A stretch of DNA of 64,000 nt from Alloscardovia macacae (GTDB lineage Bacteria > Actinomycetota > Actinomycetes > Actinomycetales > Bifidobacteriaceae), in assembly GCF_002259705.1 (NCBI RefSeq), contig NZ_MWWT01000005.1:62001-126000 (forward strand), in the 5' to 3' direction. A program made the position numbers and the translations under genes. The notes under the pieces were generated by a model. It did not search any database and was not told the DNA's origin. It saw only the letters and a list, made by a program, of their open reading frames with translations. Below, piece after piece: positions 38,339-48,451 of the stretch (positions are counted from its first letter, which is position 1; the number at the start of each line of letters is the position of its first letter).

Positions 38339-41300
38339 TTGGCTGCTACACATAGCAATAGTGCGACGGCAGTAATAGCACGCGCAGATGAGCATGATAT
38401 CAAGCTGCGTAAGGCTACTGACCGCGTAAACTTTGGCTCCATCCGTGAGCCTATCGAAGTGCCAGATCTCCTCGGCGTACAGACAGACAGCTTTGACTGG
38501 CTGATCGGTAACGAACGCTGGAAGGCACGTGTCGCAGAAGATGAGAAGAACGGCACATTCACCGTTCCTCGTACTTCTGGCTTAGAAGAAGTATTCAGCG
38601 AAATCTCGCCTATCGAGAACTTCGCGCAGACCATGTCTCTGACATTCTCTGACCCTTACTTCGAGTATCCACGTCACAGCGTGCAGGAATGCAAGGAAAA
38701 GGATTATACCTATTCTGCACCTCTGTACGTAAACGCAGAATTCACGAACTACGACACTGGTGAAATCAAGTCCCAGACGGTCTTCATGGGAGACTTCCCA
38801 CTGCAGACTCCTCACGGTACGTTCATCATCGGTGGCACGGAGCGTGTTATCGTCTCTCAGCTCGTGCGTTCTCCTGGTGTGTACTTCGACCGCCAGGCTG
38901 TACAGGCTTCTGATAAGGAAGTCTTCGGCGCAAAGATAATCCCTAGTCGTGGTGCATGGCTTGAGTTCGAAATCGATAAGAAGGACGTCCTTGGCGTACG
39001 CATCGACCGTAAGCGTAAGCAGTCTGCCATCGTCTTCCTGAAGGCCATCGGCATGACGGATTCCGAGATAGCGGAAGCATTTAAGGACTACCCACTGGTC
39101 ATGCAGGCTCTGCAGGAAGATACCACGGTAGACCAGGATGCCGCTCTCGTGGACCTCTACCACAAGATTCGTCCGAACGACGCTGCTACAGCAGATGCAG
39201 GACGTAATCTTCTGGACTCCTTCTACTTTAATACGAAGCGTTATGACCTCGCGCGCGTGGGGCGCTATAAGATAAATCACAAGCTGGGCCTCGAAGCGGA
39301 TGTAAACGACCGCTCCCTGTCTCGCGAAGACATTATCGCCACCATTAAGTATCTCGTGAGCCTGCACTCTGGTGCGGCTACCTTCCCAGGTATGCGTAAC
39401 GGCGAAGCTGTAGAACTGCGCGTGGATGTGGATGATATCGATCACTTCGGTAACCGCCGTATCCGCCAGGTCGGTGAGCTCGTTCAGAACCAGCTGCGTA
39501 CGGGTCTGTCCCGTATGGAGCGCGTGGTTCGTGAGCGCATGACCACTCAGGATGCTGAAGCCATCACTCCACAGTCTCTGCTGAACATCCGTCCAGTGGC
39601 TGCAGCGATTAAGGAGTTCTTCGGAACGTCTCAGCTGTCCCAGTTCATGGATCAGAATAACCCACTGGCAGGCGTGACGAATAAGCGTCGTCTGTCCGCT
39701 CTGGGTCCTGGCGGTCTGTCCCGTGACCGTGCATCCATGGAAGTGCGAGACGTACACCAGTCTCACTTCGGCCGTATGTGCCCTATCGAGTCTCCTGAAG
39801 GACCAAACATCGGTCTGATCGGCTCGCTGGCTACCTTCGGTCGCGTGAACCCATTCGGCTTCATCGAGACTCCATACCGTAAGGTCGTCGATGGTCAGGT
39901 GACGAATGATGTGGTCTACATGACCGCAGACCAGGAGTCCGAGCACTTCATCGCACAGGCGAACCAGAAGCTCGATGCAGACGGCCGCTTCCTGACGAAG
40001 GAAGCACTCGTCCGCGATGCGAATGCTGAAGCAGAGGATGTGCCAGTATCCCAGGTGGATTACATGGACGTCTCTCCTCGTCAGATGGTCTCCGTGGGTG
40101 CTTCGCTCATCCCATTCCTCGAGCACGATGAGGGTCACCGCGCACTTATGGGCGCGAACATGCAGCGTCAGGCTGTGCCACTGATCAAGTCCGAGCGCCC
40201 ACTGGTCGGTACTGGTACTGAGTGGCGTGCAGCTGTGGACTCGGGTGACGTGGTGAAGGCGGAGAAGGATGGCGTGGTTATCTACGTCTCCGGTGACATG
40301 ATTCGCACGCTGAACGATGACGGCACGCAGTCGTCCTACAAGATAGTGAAGTTCCAGCGCTCGAACCAGACCACCTGCTATAACCAGGTCCCACTCGTAA
40401 ATGAGGGTGACCGCGTGGAAGCTGGCTCTGTTCTGGCTGACGGTCCTGCGACCGACCAGGGTGAGCTCGCACTGGGTAAGAACCTGCTCGTGGCTTTCAT
40501 GCCATGGAACGGCTATAACTACGAAGATGCTATCATCATCTCGCAGCGCCTCGTCCAGGATGACACCCTGTCCTCCATCCATATCGAAGAGTATGAGATC
40601 GATGCCCGTGAGACGAAGCTCGGTGCAGAAGAAATTACGCGCGACCTGCCAAACGTGGGTGAAGACGCTCTGGCGAACCTCGACGACCGCGGTATCATCC
40701 GCATCGGTGCTGAGGTAGAGCCAGGAGACATCCTCGTGGGTAAGGTCACTCCGAAGGGTGAGACCGAGCTGACTCCTGAAGAGCGCCTGCTGCGTGCTAT
40801 CTTCGGTGAGAAGAGCCGCGAAGTGCGTGACACCTCGCTGCGCGTACCTCACGGTGAGACTGGTACCGTTATCGGTATTAAGGAACTCAGCCGTGAAGAT
40901 GCTGAAGAGGATGGCGACGAGCTTCCTACCGGCGTAAACCACATGATTCGCGTGTACATCGCTCAGCATCGTAAGATCACGCAGGGTGATAAGCTCGCAG
41001 GTCGCCACGGTAATAAGGGTGTCATCTCGCGCATTCTGCCAGAAGAAGACATGCCGTTCCTCGCAGACGGTACTCCAGTGGACATCATGCTGAACCCACT
41101 GGGTGTGCCTTCGCGAATGAACGTGGGTCAGGTTCTCGAGTTCCATCTCGGATGGATCGCGAAGTCTGGCTGGGATATCTCCCTCGATCCTAACCTGGAG
41201 GCAGAGTGGAAGAAGTACATCCCAGAAGGTGCTGAGAAGGGTGCTCCTGGCACTCCAGTAGCTACCCCAGTCTTCGATGGTGTGAAGCCAGACGTCCTGA

Positions 41301-41911
41301 ACGGTCTGCTCTCCACCACGCTGCCGAACCGCGACGGCGACCACATGGTGGGCGCAAACGGTAAGGCTCAGCTCTTCGACGGCCGCACGGGTGAACCATT
41401 CGGTAAGCCTATTTCCGTGGGATACATGTACATGCTGAAGCTGCACCACCTCGTGGATGATAAGATCCACGCGCGCTCCACAGGTCCATACTCCATGATT
41501 ACTCAGCAGCCTCTGGGCGGTAAGGCACAGTTCGGTGGACAGCGCTTCGGTGAGATGGAAGTGTGGGCACTGGAAGCATACGGTGCCGCACATACCCTGC
41601 ATGAGATGATGACCGTGAAGTCTGATGACGTGGACGGCCGCGTACGCGTGTATGGCGCCATCGTGAAGGGTGATAACCTGCCATCTGCTGGTATCCCAGA
41701 ATCCTTCAAGGTTCTGCTTAAGGAAATGCAGTCCCTGTCCCTGAATGTGGAAGTGCTGAACGCCGAAGGCGTGGCCATCGACATGAAGGAAGAGGACAGC
41801 GACCCGGTATCCGCTACTGATGATCTCGGCTTTAACATAGGCACGCGTCCAGATGCGTCTGCAGGCTACGAAGAGCCGGCAGCTGCACCTGTGACCGAGT
41901 TCCAGGCCTAA
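38339..41911 (+). CDS. rpoB: RNA polymerase beta subunit
   Basis: 1190 residues from the TTG at 38339; the frame is open to 38225 (TTG) with an ATG at 38243. The TTG at 38339 is chosen because AAGGAA is 6 bases upstream, while ATG 38243 has no ribosome site and the 32 codons between look non-coding; similarity to known RpoB begins near [20 protein letters not shown]. Rifampicin region [17 protein letters not shown] is wild type (S, D, H positions intact), and [10 protein letters not shown] is the active-centre loop. Own promoter; rpoC follows after 180 bases. Confidence 0.93.
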   Translation: MAATHSNSATAVIARADEHDIKLRKATDRVNFGSIREPIEVPDLLGVQTDSFDWLIGNERWKARVAEDEKNGTFTVPRTSGLEEVFSEISPIENFAQTMSLTFSDPYFEYPRHSVQECKEKDYTYSAPLYVNAEFTNYDTGEIKSQTVFMGDFPLQTPHGTFIIGGTERVIVSQLVRSPGVYFDRQAVQASDKEVFGAKIIPSRGAWLEFEIDKKDVLGVRIDRKRKQSAIVFLKAIGMTDSEIAEAFKDYPLVMQALQEDTTVDQDAALVDLYHKIRPNDAATADAGRNLLDSFYFNTKRYDLARVGRYKINHKLGLEADVNDRSLSREDIIATIKYLVSLHSGAATFPGMRNGEAVELRVDVDDIDHFGNRRIRQVGELVQNQLRTGLSRMERVVRERMTTQDAEAITPQSLLNIRPVAAAIKEFFGTSQLSQFMDQNNPLAGVTNKRRLSALGPGGLSRDRASMEVRDVHQSHFGRMCPIESPEGPNIGLIGSLATFGRVNPFGFIETPYRKVVDGQVTNDVVYMTADQESEHFIAQANQKLDADGRFLTKEALVRDANAEAEDVPVSQVDYMDVSPRQMVSVGASLIPFLEHDEGHRALMGANMQRQAVPLIKSERPLVGTGTEWRAAVDSGDVVKAEKDGVVIYVSGDMIRTLNDDGTQSSYKIVKFQRSNQTTCYNQVPLVNEGDRVEAGSVLADGPATDQGELALGKNLLVAFMPWNGYNYEDAIIISQRLVQDDTLSSIHIEEYEIDARETKLGAEEITRDLPNVGEDALANLDDRGIIRIGAEVEPGDILVGKVTPKGETELTPEERLLRAIFGEKSREVRDTSLRVPHGETGTVIGIKELSREDAEEDGDELPTGVNHMIRVYIAQHRKITQGDKLAGRHGNKGVISRILPEEDMPFLADGTPVDIMLNPLGVPSRMNVGQVLEFHLGWIAKSGWDISLDPNLEAEWKKYIPEGAEKGAPGTPVATPVFDGVKPDVLNGLLSTTLPNRDGDHMVGANGKAQLFDGRTGEPFGKPISVGYMYMLKLHHLVDDKIHARSTGPYSMITQQPLGGKAQFGGQRFGEMEVWALEAYGAAHTLHEMMTVKSDDVDGRVRVYGAIVKGDNLPSAGIPESFKVLLKEMQSLSLNVEVLNAEGVAIDMKEEDSDPVSATDDLGFNIGTRPDASAGYEEPAAAPVTEFQA

Positions 41912-41969
41912 GGTCAATTCTTCCTCCTCCTGGCGCAGATCACGCGCGAGGAGTGGAGAAATAAGCTTT

Positions 41970-42035
41970 ACTCGGTTGCTTCCGCGTCCTACGCGGACCT
42001 CGAACGAGGACGCCGCACGCGGAAAGCAGCCGGGT
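41970..42035 (+). promoter_or_regulatory. Long hairpin in the rpoB-rpoC spacer
   Basis: CGGTTGCTTCCGCG (41973-41986) pairs with CGCGGAAAGCAGCCG (42018-42032) with one bulged A and one G-U; three more pairs extend the base of the stem, and GTCC/GGAC pairs continue inside. No T tract follows. A dispersed GGTCAATTCTT copy begins right after the rpoB stop at 41912. Probably an RNase processing site or attenuator tuning beta to beta' ratio. Confidence 0.55.
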
Positions 42036-42091
42036 GATGCACTCAGCAGATATAAGTAGACGTAACAGGAACGAACAAGACAGGATATTAA

Positions 42092-45000
42092 ATGCTGGAC
42101 GTAAATGCATTTGATCAAGTACGAATCGGTTTAGCGACCGCTGACGAGATTCGTGGCTGGTCTCATGGCGAAGTGAAGAAGCCAGAGACCATTAACTACC
42201 GTACCCTCAAGCCAGAGAAGGACGGCCTGTTCGGTGAGCAGATCTTCGGACCTACTCGCGACTGGGAGTGCGCATGCGGTAAGTATAAGCGCGTGCGCTT
42301 TAAGGGCATCGTGTGCGAACGATGCGGTGTGGAAGTAACCCGTTCTCGCGTACGCCGCGAGCGCATGGGCCACATCGAGCTGGCTGCACCAGTAACCCAC
42401 ATCTGGTTCTTTAAGGGCGTGCCATCGCGCCTCGGCTACCTTCTGGATATGTCTCCGAAGGACCTGGAAAAGGTCATCTACTTCGCAGCATACATGGTCA
42501 CGAAGGTAGATGAAAAGACCCGTCAGCAGGATATGCCAGACCTGACCGACGAGTTCGAAGTGGAGATCAAGCGTCTCGAACAGCGTCGCGACATCGAGCT
42601 GAATGCTCGCGCGAAGAAGCTGGAAGAGGACGTGGCAGAAATCGAAGCTGAAGGTGGAAAGTCCCCAGCGAAGGCGAAGCTTCGCAGCAGCGCTGAGCGC
42701 GAACTGCGCAGCATTCGTCAGAAGTATGATGACGAGATCGCTCGTCTGACTGCTGTCTGGGATAAGTTCATCAGCCTCAAGCCTGGTGACATGGAAGGCG
42801 ACGTGGACCTGTGGCGAGAGATGGAAGATCGCTACGGTGACTACTTCGAAGGCTGCATGGGCGCGGAAGCTATCCGTCAGCGCCTTCTGGACTTCGACCT
42901 GAATGCTGCGACTGAAGAGCTGCAGGATGCCATCGCTACCGGTACCGGTCAGCGTAAGGCTCGCGCTCTGAAGCGTCTGAAGGTCGTACGCTCCTTCGTA
43001 GAGACCGGTAAGTCCCCAGCCGCTATGGTTCTGGACGTTATCCCAGTAATCCCTCCAGACCTGCGTCCTATGGTGCAGCTGGATGGTGGCCGCTTCGCTA
43101 CCTCGGATCTGAACGACCTCTACCGTCGTGTGATTAACCGTAATAACCGCCTGAAGCGTCTCATCGAGCTCGGTGCTCCAGAGATTATGCTGAATAACGA
43201 AAAGCGCATGCTTCAGGAGGCAGTGGACTCCCTGTTCGATAATGGCCGTCGTGGTCGCCCAGTTACGGGTGCGTCGAACCGCCCTCTGAAGTCTCTCTCG
43301 GACATGCTCAAGGGTAAGCAGGGTCGTTTCCGCCAGAACCTTCTGGGTAAGCGCGTAGACTACTCGGGCCGTTCCGTGATCGTGGTGGGCCCATCCCTGC
43401 GCATGCACCAGTGTGGTCTGCCGAAGTCCATGGCTCTGGAACTCTTTAAGCCATTCGTTATCAAGCGTCTGGTGGATAAGGGATACTCCCAGAACATGAA
43501 GAGCGCGAAGCGCCTCGTGGACCGTGGTGACGTGGCAGTGTGGGATGTGCTCGAAGAGGTTATCGCTGAGCATCCAGTACTGCTGAACCGTGCACCTACG
43601 CTGCACCGCCTGGGTATTCAGGCCTTCGAGCCAGTGCTCGTCGAAGGTAAGGCTATCCATCTGCCGCCACTGGCCTGCGCAGCATTTAACGCAGACTTCG
43701 ATGGTGACCAGATGGCAGTACACCTGCCGCTGTCCGCTGAAGCTCAGGCAGAAGCACGCTCGCTCATGATGGGTTCGGATAACATCCTGAAGCCTGCAGA
43801 TGGACACACCGTGACCATGCCTTCCCAGGATATGATCATCGGTCTGTTCTACCTGTCCACCGTGGTCAAGGGCGCGAAGGGTCAGGGACGTGTCTTCGGT
43901 TCTATGGCTGAAGCGCGCATGGCTCTGGACCTCCACGAGATAGACATGCAGGCAGAAATCCTCATCCGCCAGCCAGAAGACTTCGTTCTTCCGACGAACT
44001 GGGAGCCTCGTGAGATAGAGATCCTCGACCCAGTCGAGGGTGGCGTGACCACGGCGAAGGAAGAGCGTTTCGCAGATGGTTCTGTGCTCTTCGCTACTTC
44101 GTATGGTCGTATGCTCTTTAACGAGACCCTGCCAGTGGACTACCCATTTGTGAACGAACAGGTCGCGAAGGGTAAGCTCTCGGGCATCGTGGATGACATC
44201 GCAGCACGCTACTCCACCCAGCAGGTGGCAGCGACGCTGGATGCGCTCAAGGATCTCGGCTTCACTCGAGCACCTTGGTCTGGTGTGACCATGGCCTTCT
44301 CTGATATCGTGGCTCCAAGTAACCACCAGGAGATAGTCTCCTCCTACGAAGAGCAGGCTCGTAAGGTAAACGACCAGTTCGAGCTCGGTCTTCTGACGGA
44401 AGAAGAGCGTAAGCAGGAGCTCATTAACCTGTGGACTGAGTGCACCGATAAGGTGGCTGAGGCTATGCAGGAGAACTTCCACGACGATAATAACGTGAAC
44501 ATCATGGTTCAGTCTGGTGCTCGCGGTAACTGGATGCAGATTCGCCAGATCGCCGGTATGCGCGGCCTCGTGGCAGATCCTAAGGGTGAGACCATCGCCC
44601 GCCCAGTGAAGTCGAACTACCGTGATGGCCTGTCCGTGCTCGAGTACTTCATCTCCCAGCACGGTGCACGTAAGGGTCTGGCGGATACCGCACTGCGTAC
44701 TGCAGAGTCTGGTTACCTGACTCGTCGTCTCGTGGATGTGTCTCAGGACGTCATCGTTCGTTCGCTCGACTGCGGCACCCGTAAGGGTCTGCCTATGCAG
44801 ATAGCTGAGCGCGATGCTGAGGGTAACCTCGTACTCGTAAAGAATGCGGATGGTGGCCCATACTCGCGTATCCTCGCAGCTGATGTGGTGGACCCTGCAG
44901 ATGGTCAGACCGTTCTGTATAAGCGTGGCGATGCTCTGTCCATGGATGTCCTGCGTGACCTCGTGGCTCACGGTGTGGAGACTGTCTCCGGACGCTCCGT

Positions 45001-46141
45001 ACTGACCTGCGAGTCTACGGATGGCGTGTGCGCGATGTGCTACGGCTGGTCCCTGGCCACGAATCGTCTCGTGGACATCGGCGAAGCTGTGGGTATCGTG
45101 GCAGCACAGTCCATCGGTGAGCCTGGTACGCAGCTGACACTGCGTTCCTTCCACTCCGGTGGTGTGGCATCTGCTTCGGATATTACGCAGGGTCTTCCTC
45201 GTGTGGCTGAGCTTTTCGAAGCGCGTAACCCTAAGGGTGAAGCTCCTATCGCTTCCGACGCTGGTACCGTGCGCATCGAAGATAATGAGACTGGTCGTAA
45301 GATTATCCTCACTCCAGATAATGGCTCGGACGTGGTGGAGTACCCAGTATCTCGCCGTAATCCTGTCATCGTTCAGGATGGACAGCACGTGGAAGCTGGT
45401 GCTCAGCTGACTGAAGGTTCTGTCGATCCTAAGAAGATTACGGACATCCTCGGCGCTCGTGCTGGTCAGGTATCCATCGTGGAAGGCGTGCACGACGTGT
45501 ACCGCAGCCAGGGTGTGGATATCCACGATAAGCACATCGAGGTAATCGTGCACCAGATGCTGCGTCGTGTCACCGTCATCGAGTCTGGCGACACGAAGTA
45601 CCTTCCAGGTGAGCTGGTAGACCAGCAGATCTTCCGCGCAGCAAATAAGGCTGCTGTGGCTGCTGGCCAGAAGCCTGCTACGGGTCGTCCAGTGCTCATG
45701 GGTATCACGAAGGCATCTCTGGCCACCGAGTCCTGGCTGTCTGCGGCATCCTTCCAGGAGACCACACGTGTTCTCACGGAAGCAGCACTGAGCCAGAAGA
45801 TCGATGATCTGAAGGGTCTGAAGGAGAACGTGATCATCGGTAAGCTCATCCCAGCTGGTACCGGTTTGTCGCGTTACCGTAATGTGACCGTGGAGCCAGA
45901 TAAGGCCATCCGCGACACCATCTATCCAAGCTTCGGCCTGGATGCAGATATGGGTGCGGACTTCTCTGGCCTGGGTGACGCGGACTTCTCCGATGTGGAC
46001 TTCGAGTCCCTGGACTTCGGTGACCTCAACCTCGGACAGGACATGAACCCGGATGACTTCCTGGGTGATTCTGATTCGAACTTCGGCGGTCTTGGAGACC
46101 TCGGAAGCCTCGATCTCGGGGATAACTCGGCTGAGGCATAA
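42092..46141 (+). CDS. rpoC: RNA polymerase beta' subunit
   Basis: 1349 residues, normal for actinobacteria. The N-terminal zinc finger ([20 protein letters not shown]), the catalytic [12 protein letters not shown] with Asp535, Asp537 and Asp539, the trigger-loop region and the second zinc site ([20 protein letters not shown]) are all present. The C-terminus is Asp/Gly/Phe-rich. AGGA lies 7 bases before the ATG. A strong terminator follows. Confidence 0.98.
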   Translation: MLDVNAFDQVRIGLATADEIRGWSHGEVKKPETINYRTLKPEKDGLFGEQIFGPTRDWECACGKYKRVRFKGIVCERCGVEVTRSRVRRERMGHIELAAPVTHIWFFKGVPSRLGYLLDMSPKDLEKVIYFAAYMVTKVDEKTRQQDMPDLTDEFEVEIKRLEQRRDIELNARAKKLEEDVAEIEAEGGKSPAKAKLRSSAERELRSIRQKYDDEIARLTAVWDKFISLKPGDMEGDVDLWREMEDRYGDYFEGCMGAEAIRQRLLDFDLNAATEELQDAIATGTGQRKARALKRLKVVRSFVETGKSPAAMVLDVIPVIPPDLRPMVQLDGGRFATSDLNDLYRRVINRNNRLKRLIELGAPEIMLNNEKRMLQEAVDSLFDNGRRGRPVTGASNRPLKSLSDMLKGKQGRFRQNLLGKRVDYSGRSVIVVGPSLRMHQCGLPKSMALELFKPFVIKRLVDKGYSQNMKSAKRLVDRGDVAVWDVLEEVIAEHPVLLNRAPTLHRLGIQAFEPVLVEGKAIHLPPLACAAFNADFDGDQMAVHLPLSAEAQAEARSLMMGSDNILKPADGHTVTMPSQDMIIGLFYLSTVVKGAKGQGRVFGSMAEARMALDLHEIDMQAEILIRQPEDFVLPTNWEPREIEILDPVEGGVTTAKEERFADGSVLFATSYGRMLFNETLPVDYPFVNEQVAKGKLSGIVDDIAARYSTQQVAATLDALKDLGFTRAPWSGVTMAFSDIVAPSNHQEIVSSYEEQARKVNDQFELGLLTEEERKQELINLWTECTDKVAEAMQENFHDDNNVNIMVQSGARGNWMQIRQIAGMRGLVADPKGETIARPVKSNYRDGLSVLEYFISQHGARKGLADTALRTAESGYLTRRLVDVSQDVIVRSLDCGTRKGLPMQIAERDAEGNLVLVKNADGGPYSRILAADVVDPADGQTVLYKRGDALSMDVLRDLVAHGVETVSGRSVLTCESTDGVCAMCYGWSLATNRLVDIGEAVGIVAAQSIGEPGTQLTLRSFHSGGVASASDITQGLPRVAELFEARNPKGEAPIASDAGTVRIEDNETGRKIILTPDNGSDVVEYPVSRRNPVIVQDGQHVEAGAQLTEGSVDPKKITDILGARAGQVSIVEGVHDVYRSQGVDIHDKHIEVIVHQMLRRVTVIESGDTKYLPGELVDQQIFRAANKAAVAAGQKPATGRPVLMGITKASLATESWLSAASFQETTRVLTEAALSQKIDDLKGLKENVIIGKLIPAGTGLSRYRNVTVEPDKAIRDTIYPSFGLDADMGADFSGLGDADFSDVDFESLDFGDLNLGQDMNPDDFLGDSDSNFGGLGDLGSLDLGDNSAEA

Positions 46142-46171
46142 AGCGTCTGGCTGATGTGCTGAAAAGCGTTC

Positions 46172-46217
46172 AGGAGCGTGCTGCGTGCGAATGCGCAGCA
46201 CGCTCCTTTTTTATTTA
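46172..46217 (+). terminator. Terminator of rpoBC
   Basis: Perfect 14-bp stem (46172-46185 with 46194-46207) followed by TTTTTTATTT. Confidence 0.93.
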
Positions 46218-46340
46218 TCGGCGCGTCACGAACTTCCCTACAGTAGCGTACAGTAGTAGAAGCGGAAAAATTGGACTGCGACACAGCAGAACGATACATG
46301 CGCGAAACGGTGGATGAAGAGCGGATAGGGGTGATGAGTT

Positions 46341-47279
46341 ATGATGCGTATATTTAGTACTGTAAACGGCCGAACCGAGCAGATATCTCACCCCGAACGC
46401 GGATCGTGGGTAAACCTCACAAAGCCTACTGACGCGGAACTGGCAGAAGTAGCAGATAAATGCAAGATAGACCTCGCAGACCTGCGCGCACCGCTTGATG
46501 ATGAAGAGCGCTCGCGCGTGGATGTGGAAGAAACGTATACCATGGTCATCGTGGATATTCCTACGGTAGAAGAGCGCGGTGGGCGAGACTGGTATGAGAC
46601 TATCCCACTGTCCATCATCGTCACGGATGAACTCATCGTTACCGTGTGTATGGAAGATACGCTGCTGTTGCATCCGTTTATGGATGGCACTATCCGCGGA
46701 TTTAATACGTTTATGCGCTCACGCTTCATTCTGCAGGTGCTGTACCGGAATGCATCGCTGTATCTGCGCTATCTGCGTATCATCGACCGGGAGAGCGATA
46801 AGCTGGAAAACCGTCTGCAGCACTCGACGGCGAACCGTGAGATTCTGCTGCTCATGGAGCTGTCGAAGTCTTTGGTGTACTTTACGACTTCGCTGAAGTC
46901 GAATGAAGTGGTGCTCGAAAAGCTGACGAATCTACAGCGCTTCCGCTATTACGAAGATGATGCGGACCTGCTGGAAGACGTTATTACGGAGAATAAGCAG
47001 GCTATCGAGATGGCGAGCATCTACCAGTCCGTTCTACAGGGCATGACCGAAGCGTTTGGAACCATCGTGTCGAATAATGTGAATAATGTCATGAAGATTT
47101 TTACCATTATCTCGCTCGTCATGGCTATTCCGACGATGATTTTCTCGCTGTACGGTATGAACTTCGTGGATATGCCGTTGACGAGTTCGCCGTGGGGCTT
47201 CTGGATAGCCATCGCGCTGTCCGTCTTCCTGTCCGTGCTCGCTGCGTGGATTTTCACACGATCGAATCGCTTTAAGTAG
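46341..47279 (+). CDS. corA: CorA-type divalent metal transporter
   Basis: 312 residues. A large cytoplasmic funnel domain precedes two C-terminal membrane segments; the first ends in the diagnostic YGMNF motif (GMN selectivity signature), the second ends in basic residues. CorA pentamers conduct magnesium and some other divalents. AGGGGTGATG is the ribosome site. Stands alone after the rpoBC terminator; the next gene starts 52 bases later. Confidence 0.93.
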   Translation: MMRIFSTVNGRTEQISHPERGSWVNLTKPTDAELAEVADKCKIDLADLRAPLDDEERSRVDVEETYTMVIVDIPTVEERGGRDWYETIPLSIIVTDELIVTVCMEDTLLLHPFMDGTIRGFNTFMRSRFILQVLYRNASLYLRYLRIIDRESDKLENRLQHSTANREILLLMELSKSLVYFTTSLKSNEVVLEKLTNLQRFRYYEDDADLLEDVITENKQAIEMASIYQSVLQGMTEAFGTIVSNNVNNVMKIFTIISLVMAIPTMIFSLYGMNFVDMPLTSSPWGFWIAIALSVFLSVLAAWIFTRSNRFK

Positions 47280-47331
47280 AGATATGTAGGGATATAGAGA
47301 GATATGTTCAGTCGAGATGGGGTGTGAGCGT

Positions 47332-48270
47332 ATGACTCGTACACGGCAGACTCATGTACGGCAGACTATGCAGAAGCCTCTATTTTTCAGTGCTCTCGTG
47401 CTCATGCTTGTCTCGCTCATTCTCCTCGGAGGATGCAGCGTGCAGCAAGCTCAGGTTAGTGACGTCGTAGGTCCTACTATAAACATAGGAGTCGCTTTCG
47501 ATCAGCCGGGAATGAGCTTTTCACAGCGAGGAGTCGATGCTACACGTAGTGGGGGTCATGGTGTGAGTGGATTCCATGCGGACATCGCGCGAGAATTAGC
47601 GCTCGACCTCGGATACTCGGAGCGTCAGATAAACTGGGTGGACGTGACTGACCAGAACCAGAATCTCCTTTTTTCCACAGGGAAAGTGGATATGGTAGTG
47701 GGCGTATCCCAGTATTCGCAGACCTCTGCTGGGGAAGGGGAGCATGCGGTAGAGTTTTCCGGGCCTTACCTTACAGCGCCTCTGGGTATTATGGTTAGCC
47801 CTGCATCCGAGGATTTAGCTACCCTCGAATCTTTACGGAGTAAGCGTGTCTGCACCGTGCGAGGCGAATATCCTGATGCAGCCACAGCCACGAGTGTCCA
47901 GGAGCTTAGTCACCAGACAGCACAGAACTTCGAGCAGGATACCTACAGCCAGTGCATGGCAGCACTCGGGACTGGAACAGTGGATGCTGTGGTGGGCAGT
48001 GAGATAGTACTCGAGCAGTTCGCCCACTCCATTCAAGGACAGAGTTTTCGTCTGCACGAGGTGGAGAATGCTACTCTTTCCTACGGTGTGAGTGTGCCGC
48101 AGGGCGATGTACGCCTGTGGGCGAAGATACAGAATAAACTGCGAGATCTTGTCTCGAAAGGACAGTGGACGCGTTTCTTCTCCGAACTGCAGAAAGATAC
48201 GTCGAGCGCTACCATCCGTCAGATGAAAGCTCCGCAGATTTCAGAACCACCACGTGAGAAATACGACTAA
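47332..48270 (+). CDS. Solute-binding lipoprotein, amino-acid ABC type (family 3)
   Basis: 312 residues. A basic N-terminus and a hydrophobic stretch end in the lipobox ILLGGCS, so it is membrane anchored. The body has the family 3 pattern GFHADIARELALDLGY, KVDMVVGVSQYSQ and GTVDAVVGSEIVLEQF. Such proteins bind polar amino acids such as glutamate or glutamine. There are no permease or ATPase genes beside it, so it may serve a remote transporter or act as a sensor. ATG 47332 (GGGGTG upstream) is preferred over the in-frame ATG 47317. Ligand unknown. Confidence 0.85.
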   Translation: MTRTRQTHVRQTMQKPLFFSALVLMLVSLILLGGCSVQQAQVSDVVGPTINIGVAFDQPGMSFSQRGVDATRSGGHGVSGFHADIARELALDLGYSERQINWVDVTDQNQNLLFSTGKVDMVVGVSQYSQTSAGEGEHAVEFSGPYLTAPLGIMVSPASEDLATLESLRSKRVCTVRGEYPDAATATSVQELSHQTAQNFEQDTYSQCMAALGTGTVDAVVGSEIVLEQFAHSIQGQSFRLHEVENATLSYGVSVPQGDVRLWAKIQNKLRDLVSKGQWTRFFSELQKDTSSATIRQMKAPQISEPPREKYD

Positions 48271-48451
48271 AATATACCTCTAAAGTCCACGTGACCGTCG
48301 ATAATCGGAGTAGTTTTGCTTCCATAAGCTCGTGTAGAAGCTTACGAAAGACCTCAAGAAATCCTCTACGGATAGGATGCAGCCAGCTGGTGAAAACTGT
48401 GCTCGGATTCACTTCTATCCCCGTGTGAAAGCGTATGAAAGCGAGAAAAAC

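Noticed and set aside
42131-46201. 1356-codon antisense open frame over rpoC (and 38582-42118 over rpoB, 1168-3468 over adhE, 4524-6011 over rpsJ-rplD)
   Set aside because: Codon-aligned shadows of highly expressed genes that lack TTA, CTA and TCA; their composition resembles no protein family and the sense genes are certain.
48271-48451. Possible T-box or leucine leader upstream of leuS
   Set aside because: No T-box core motif, no run of leucine codons and only one weak 6-bp hairpin.
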